This document shows positions 6,083 through 6,887 of a DNA stretch of 6,887 nucleotides, one piece after another. Made by a program: the position numbers and the translations under genes. The stretch comes from Pseudomonadota bacterium (GTDB taxonomy: Bacteria > Pseudomonadota > Alphaproteobacteria > Rhizobiales > Xanthobacteraceae). The notes under the pieces were generated by a model. That model searched no databases. It was not told where the DNA came from and was given only the letters and a program-made list of their open reading frames with translations. The stretch is from contig JAEWBL010000071.1 in NCBI GenBank assembly GCA_023391175.1, positions 1 through 6,887 of the forward strand, given 5' to 3'. Every line of letters begins with the position of its first letter. Within the stretch, counting starts at the first letter, position 1.

Positions 6083-6139
6083 TGAGGGGGTGACGAACAC
6101 GCCTTCCCGCCCTTAGGCGGAGAGGCCGTCTCTGGGCCC

Positions 6140-6184
6140 AAAACGAAGAACGGCGGGCCGAGGCCCGCCGTTCAGTCTCTTTCC
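6140..6184. terminator. Bidirectional intrinsic terminator between convergent genes
   Basis: GAACGGCGGGC (6148-6158) pairs perfectly with GCCCGCCGTTC (6163-6173) around the tetraloop CGAG, a stem of 11 bp. On the plus strand it is followed by the pyrimidine run AGTCTCTTTCC. On the minus strand it is followed by TTCGTTTT (6147-6140), the better U-tract. It lies 65 bases after the exporter stop and past the end of the DAHP synthase gene, so it can serve both. Confidence 0.82.
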
Positions 6185-6186
6185 TG

Positions 6187-6307
6187 GAAGAACCCTCGGA
6201 TCACTCCGCGGCTTCGACTTTGTCGCGTCTGTGGACGCGGCGGATTACTCCGCCGCCTCCACCTTGTGCCGTTCCGTCGAACCCGCGGATCACTCCGCGG
6301 CTTCGAC
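6187..6307 (-). repeat. Three tandem stop-codon hairpins repeating the 3' end of the DAHP synthase gene
   Basis: Three 32-base units lie at 6276-6307, 6231-6262 and 6187-6218, with arm starts 45 and 44 bases apart. On the minus strand unit 1 is GTCGAAGCCGCGG, loop AGTGAT, CCGCGGGTTCGAC, pairing at 12 of 13 positions. Unit 2 is GTGGAGGCGGCGG, loop AGTAAT, CCGCCGCGTCCAC, also 12 of 13. Unit 3 has the left arm and loop of unit 1 exactly (22 identical plus-strand bases, 6197-6218 and 6286-6307) but a degraded right arm, about 9 of 13. Each left arm reads VEAAE and each loop holds the stop that follows it (TGA, TAA, TGA). Unit 1 is the real end of the enzyme gene; units 2 and 3 lie beyond it. Units 1 and 2 differ by two fully compensatory pairs (positions 3 and 9 of the stem). 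Confidence 0.85.
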
Positions 6308-6887
6308 CTGCGGCCGGCCGCGGGCGAGGCGCTCGCGCTTGAGCAGCTCGGCCACCAGGAAGGCGGTCTCGATGGCCTGCTCGGCGTTGAGGCGCGGGTC
6401 GCAGAAGGTGTGGTAGCGGTCGCGCAGGTCCTCGTCCGAGATGGCGCGGGCGCCGCCGGTGCATTCGGTGACGTTCTTGCCCGTCATCTCCAGATGCACG
6501 CCGCCGGCGAAGGTGCCTTCGGCCGCATGGATGTCGAAGAAGGAGCGGATCTCCGACTGCACCCGCTCGAACGGGCGGGTCTTGTAGCCGGAGGCGGCCT
6601 TGATGGTGGTGCCGTGCATCGGGTCGCACGACCACACCACGGTGCGGCCCTCGCGCTTCACCGCGCGCAGCAGCGCCGGCAGGTGCTCGCCGACCTTGTC
6701 CGCGCCGAAGCGGCAGATCAGCGTGATCCGGCCCGCCTCATTGTCCGGCTGGAGGATGTCCAGCAGGCGGATGAGGCCTTCCGGCGAGATCGACGGCCCG
6801 CACTTGATGCCGATCGGGTTGCGGATGCCGCGGAAGTACTCGACATGCGCATGGTCCGGCTGGCGGGTGCGATCGCCGATCCACAGC
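6290..6887 (-). CDS. 3-deoxy-7-phosphoheptulonate (DAHP) synthase, class II, C-terminal half; 5' end outside the window
   Basis: This enzyme condenses phosphoenolpyruvate with erythrose 4-phosphate to DAHP, the first step of the shikimate pathway to aromatic amino acids (EC 2.5.1.54), in the cytosol. The last 199 residues are present out of about 450-460 usual for class II enzymes (PF01474). Landmark segments in order are [70 protein letters not shown] and [19 protein letters not shown]. By comparison with the Mycobacterium tuberculosis enzyme, the His of DPMHG, the Glu of HLEMTG and the Asp of CDPRLN are three of the four metal ligands; the fourth, a Cys, would lie in the missing part. The tail ends QVEAAE with TGA at 6290-6292, inside the hairpin repeat described separately. 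The frame stays open to base 6887. The N-terminal regulatory region is not visible, so feedback control cannot be judged. Symbols in use vary (aroF, aroG, aroH), so none is given. Confidence 0.96.
   Translation of the reverse strand, partial: LWIGDRTRQPDHAHVEYFRGIRNPIGIKCGPSISPEGLIRLLDILQPDNEAGRITLICRFGADKVGEHLPALLRAVKREGRTVVWSCDPMHGTTIKAASGYKTRPFERVQSEIRSFFDIHAAEGTFAGGVHLEMTGKNVTECTGGARAISDEDLRDRYHTFCDPRLNAEQAIETAFLVAELLKRERLARGRPQVEAAE

Noticed and set aside
4112..6100. A 662-codon minus-strand ORF opposite the ABC exporter.
   Set aside because: The exporter frame has all ABC motifs in order; the antisense product is His/Arg-rich and has no domain.
6187..6307. Short regularly spaced repeats, as in a small CRISPR array.
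   Set aside because: The spacers are only 12-13 bases, the repeats encode the enzyme's own tail, units are imperfect, and no cas gene is present.
6201..6635. A 144-codon minus-strand ORF ending DKVEAAE.
   Set aside because: It overlaps the clear DAHP synthase frame and its sequence is low-complexity and unlike any protein; only its last residues reflect the third repeat unit.

Overview
The window is very GC-rich, with coding regions strongly biased to G or C at the third codon position. The gene set (a class II DAHP synthase, a stand-alone CHCC zinc-finger protein, a COG0683-type periplasmic binding protein) fits a Hyphomicrobiales alphaproteobacterium, perhaps of the Xanthobacteraceae (Xanthobacter/Azorhizobium/Ancylobacter group). 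That placement is inference from gene content and composition; there is no rRNA or marker gene to confirm it. The region looks like ordinary chromosome. I see no transposase, phage gene, integrase, CRISPR array or tRNA.

Layout, left to right. 1-1214 (minus): a nearly complete periplasmic substrate-binding protein of a branched-chain amino acid type ABC importer, cut at the left edge a few residues before its expected C terminus. 1399-1899 (minus): a YhbS-like GNAT acetyltransferase. Upstream of it lie a candidate promoter, a 23-codon ORF with three consecutive CGA codons, and a GC-rich hairpin. 1900-2279 has no conventional gene but contains these elements plus a perfect 9-bp palindrome. 2280-3467 (minus): a group A FAD monooxygenase of the salicylate hydroxylase type. 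3594-3854 (minus): a small CHCC zinc-finger protein related to the NDUFS6 accessory subunit of complex I. 3855-4282 is a divergent promoter region with a 33-codon ORF behind a very good Shine-Dalgarno sequence. 4283-6082 (plus): a complete type IV (MsbA/MdlB-like) ABC exporter half-transporter. 6140-6184: a bidirectional terminator between convergent genes. 6187-6307: three tandem hairpin repeats, the last overlapping the 3' end of the next gene. 6290-6887 (minus): the C-terminal half of class II DAHP synthase, the first enzyme of the shikimate pathway.

The genes do not form one obvious pathway. The zinc-finger gene and the monooxygenase may share a transcript (126 bases apart, same strand). 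The acetyltransferase probably has its own promoter. The exporter is a single-gene unit convergent with the DAHP synthase. The most unusual structure is the array at 6187-6307. It holds three copies, at a 44-45 base period, of a hairpin whose 6-base loop carries a stop codon. Its arm encodes the same tail (VEAAE then stop) each time, and two copies differ by compensatory base-pair changes. I do not see a convincing new multi-gene system here.
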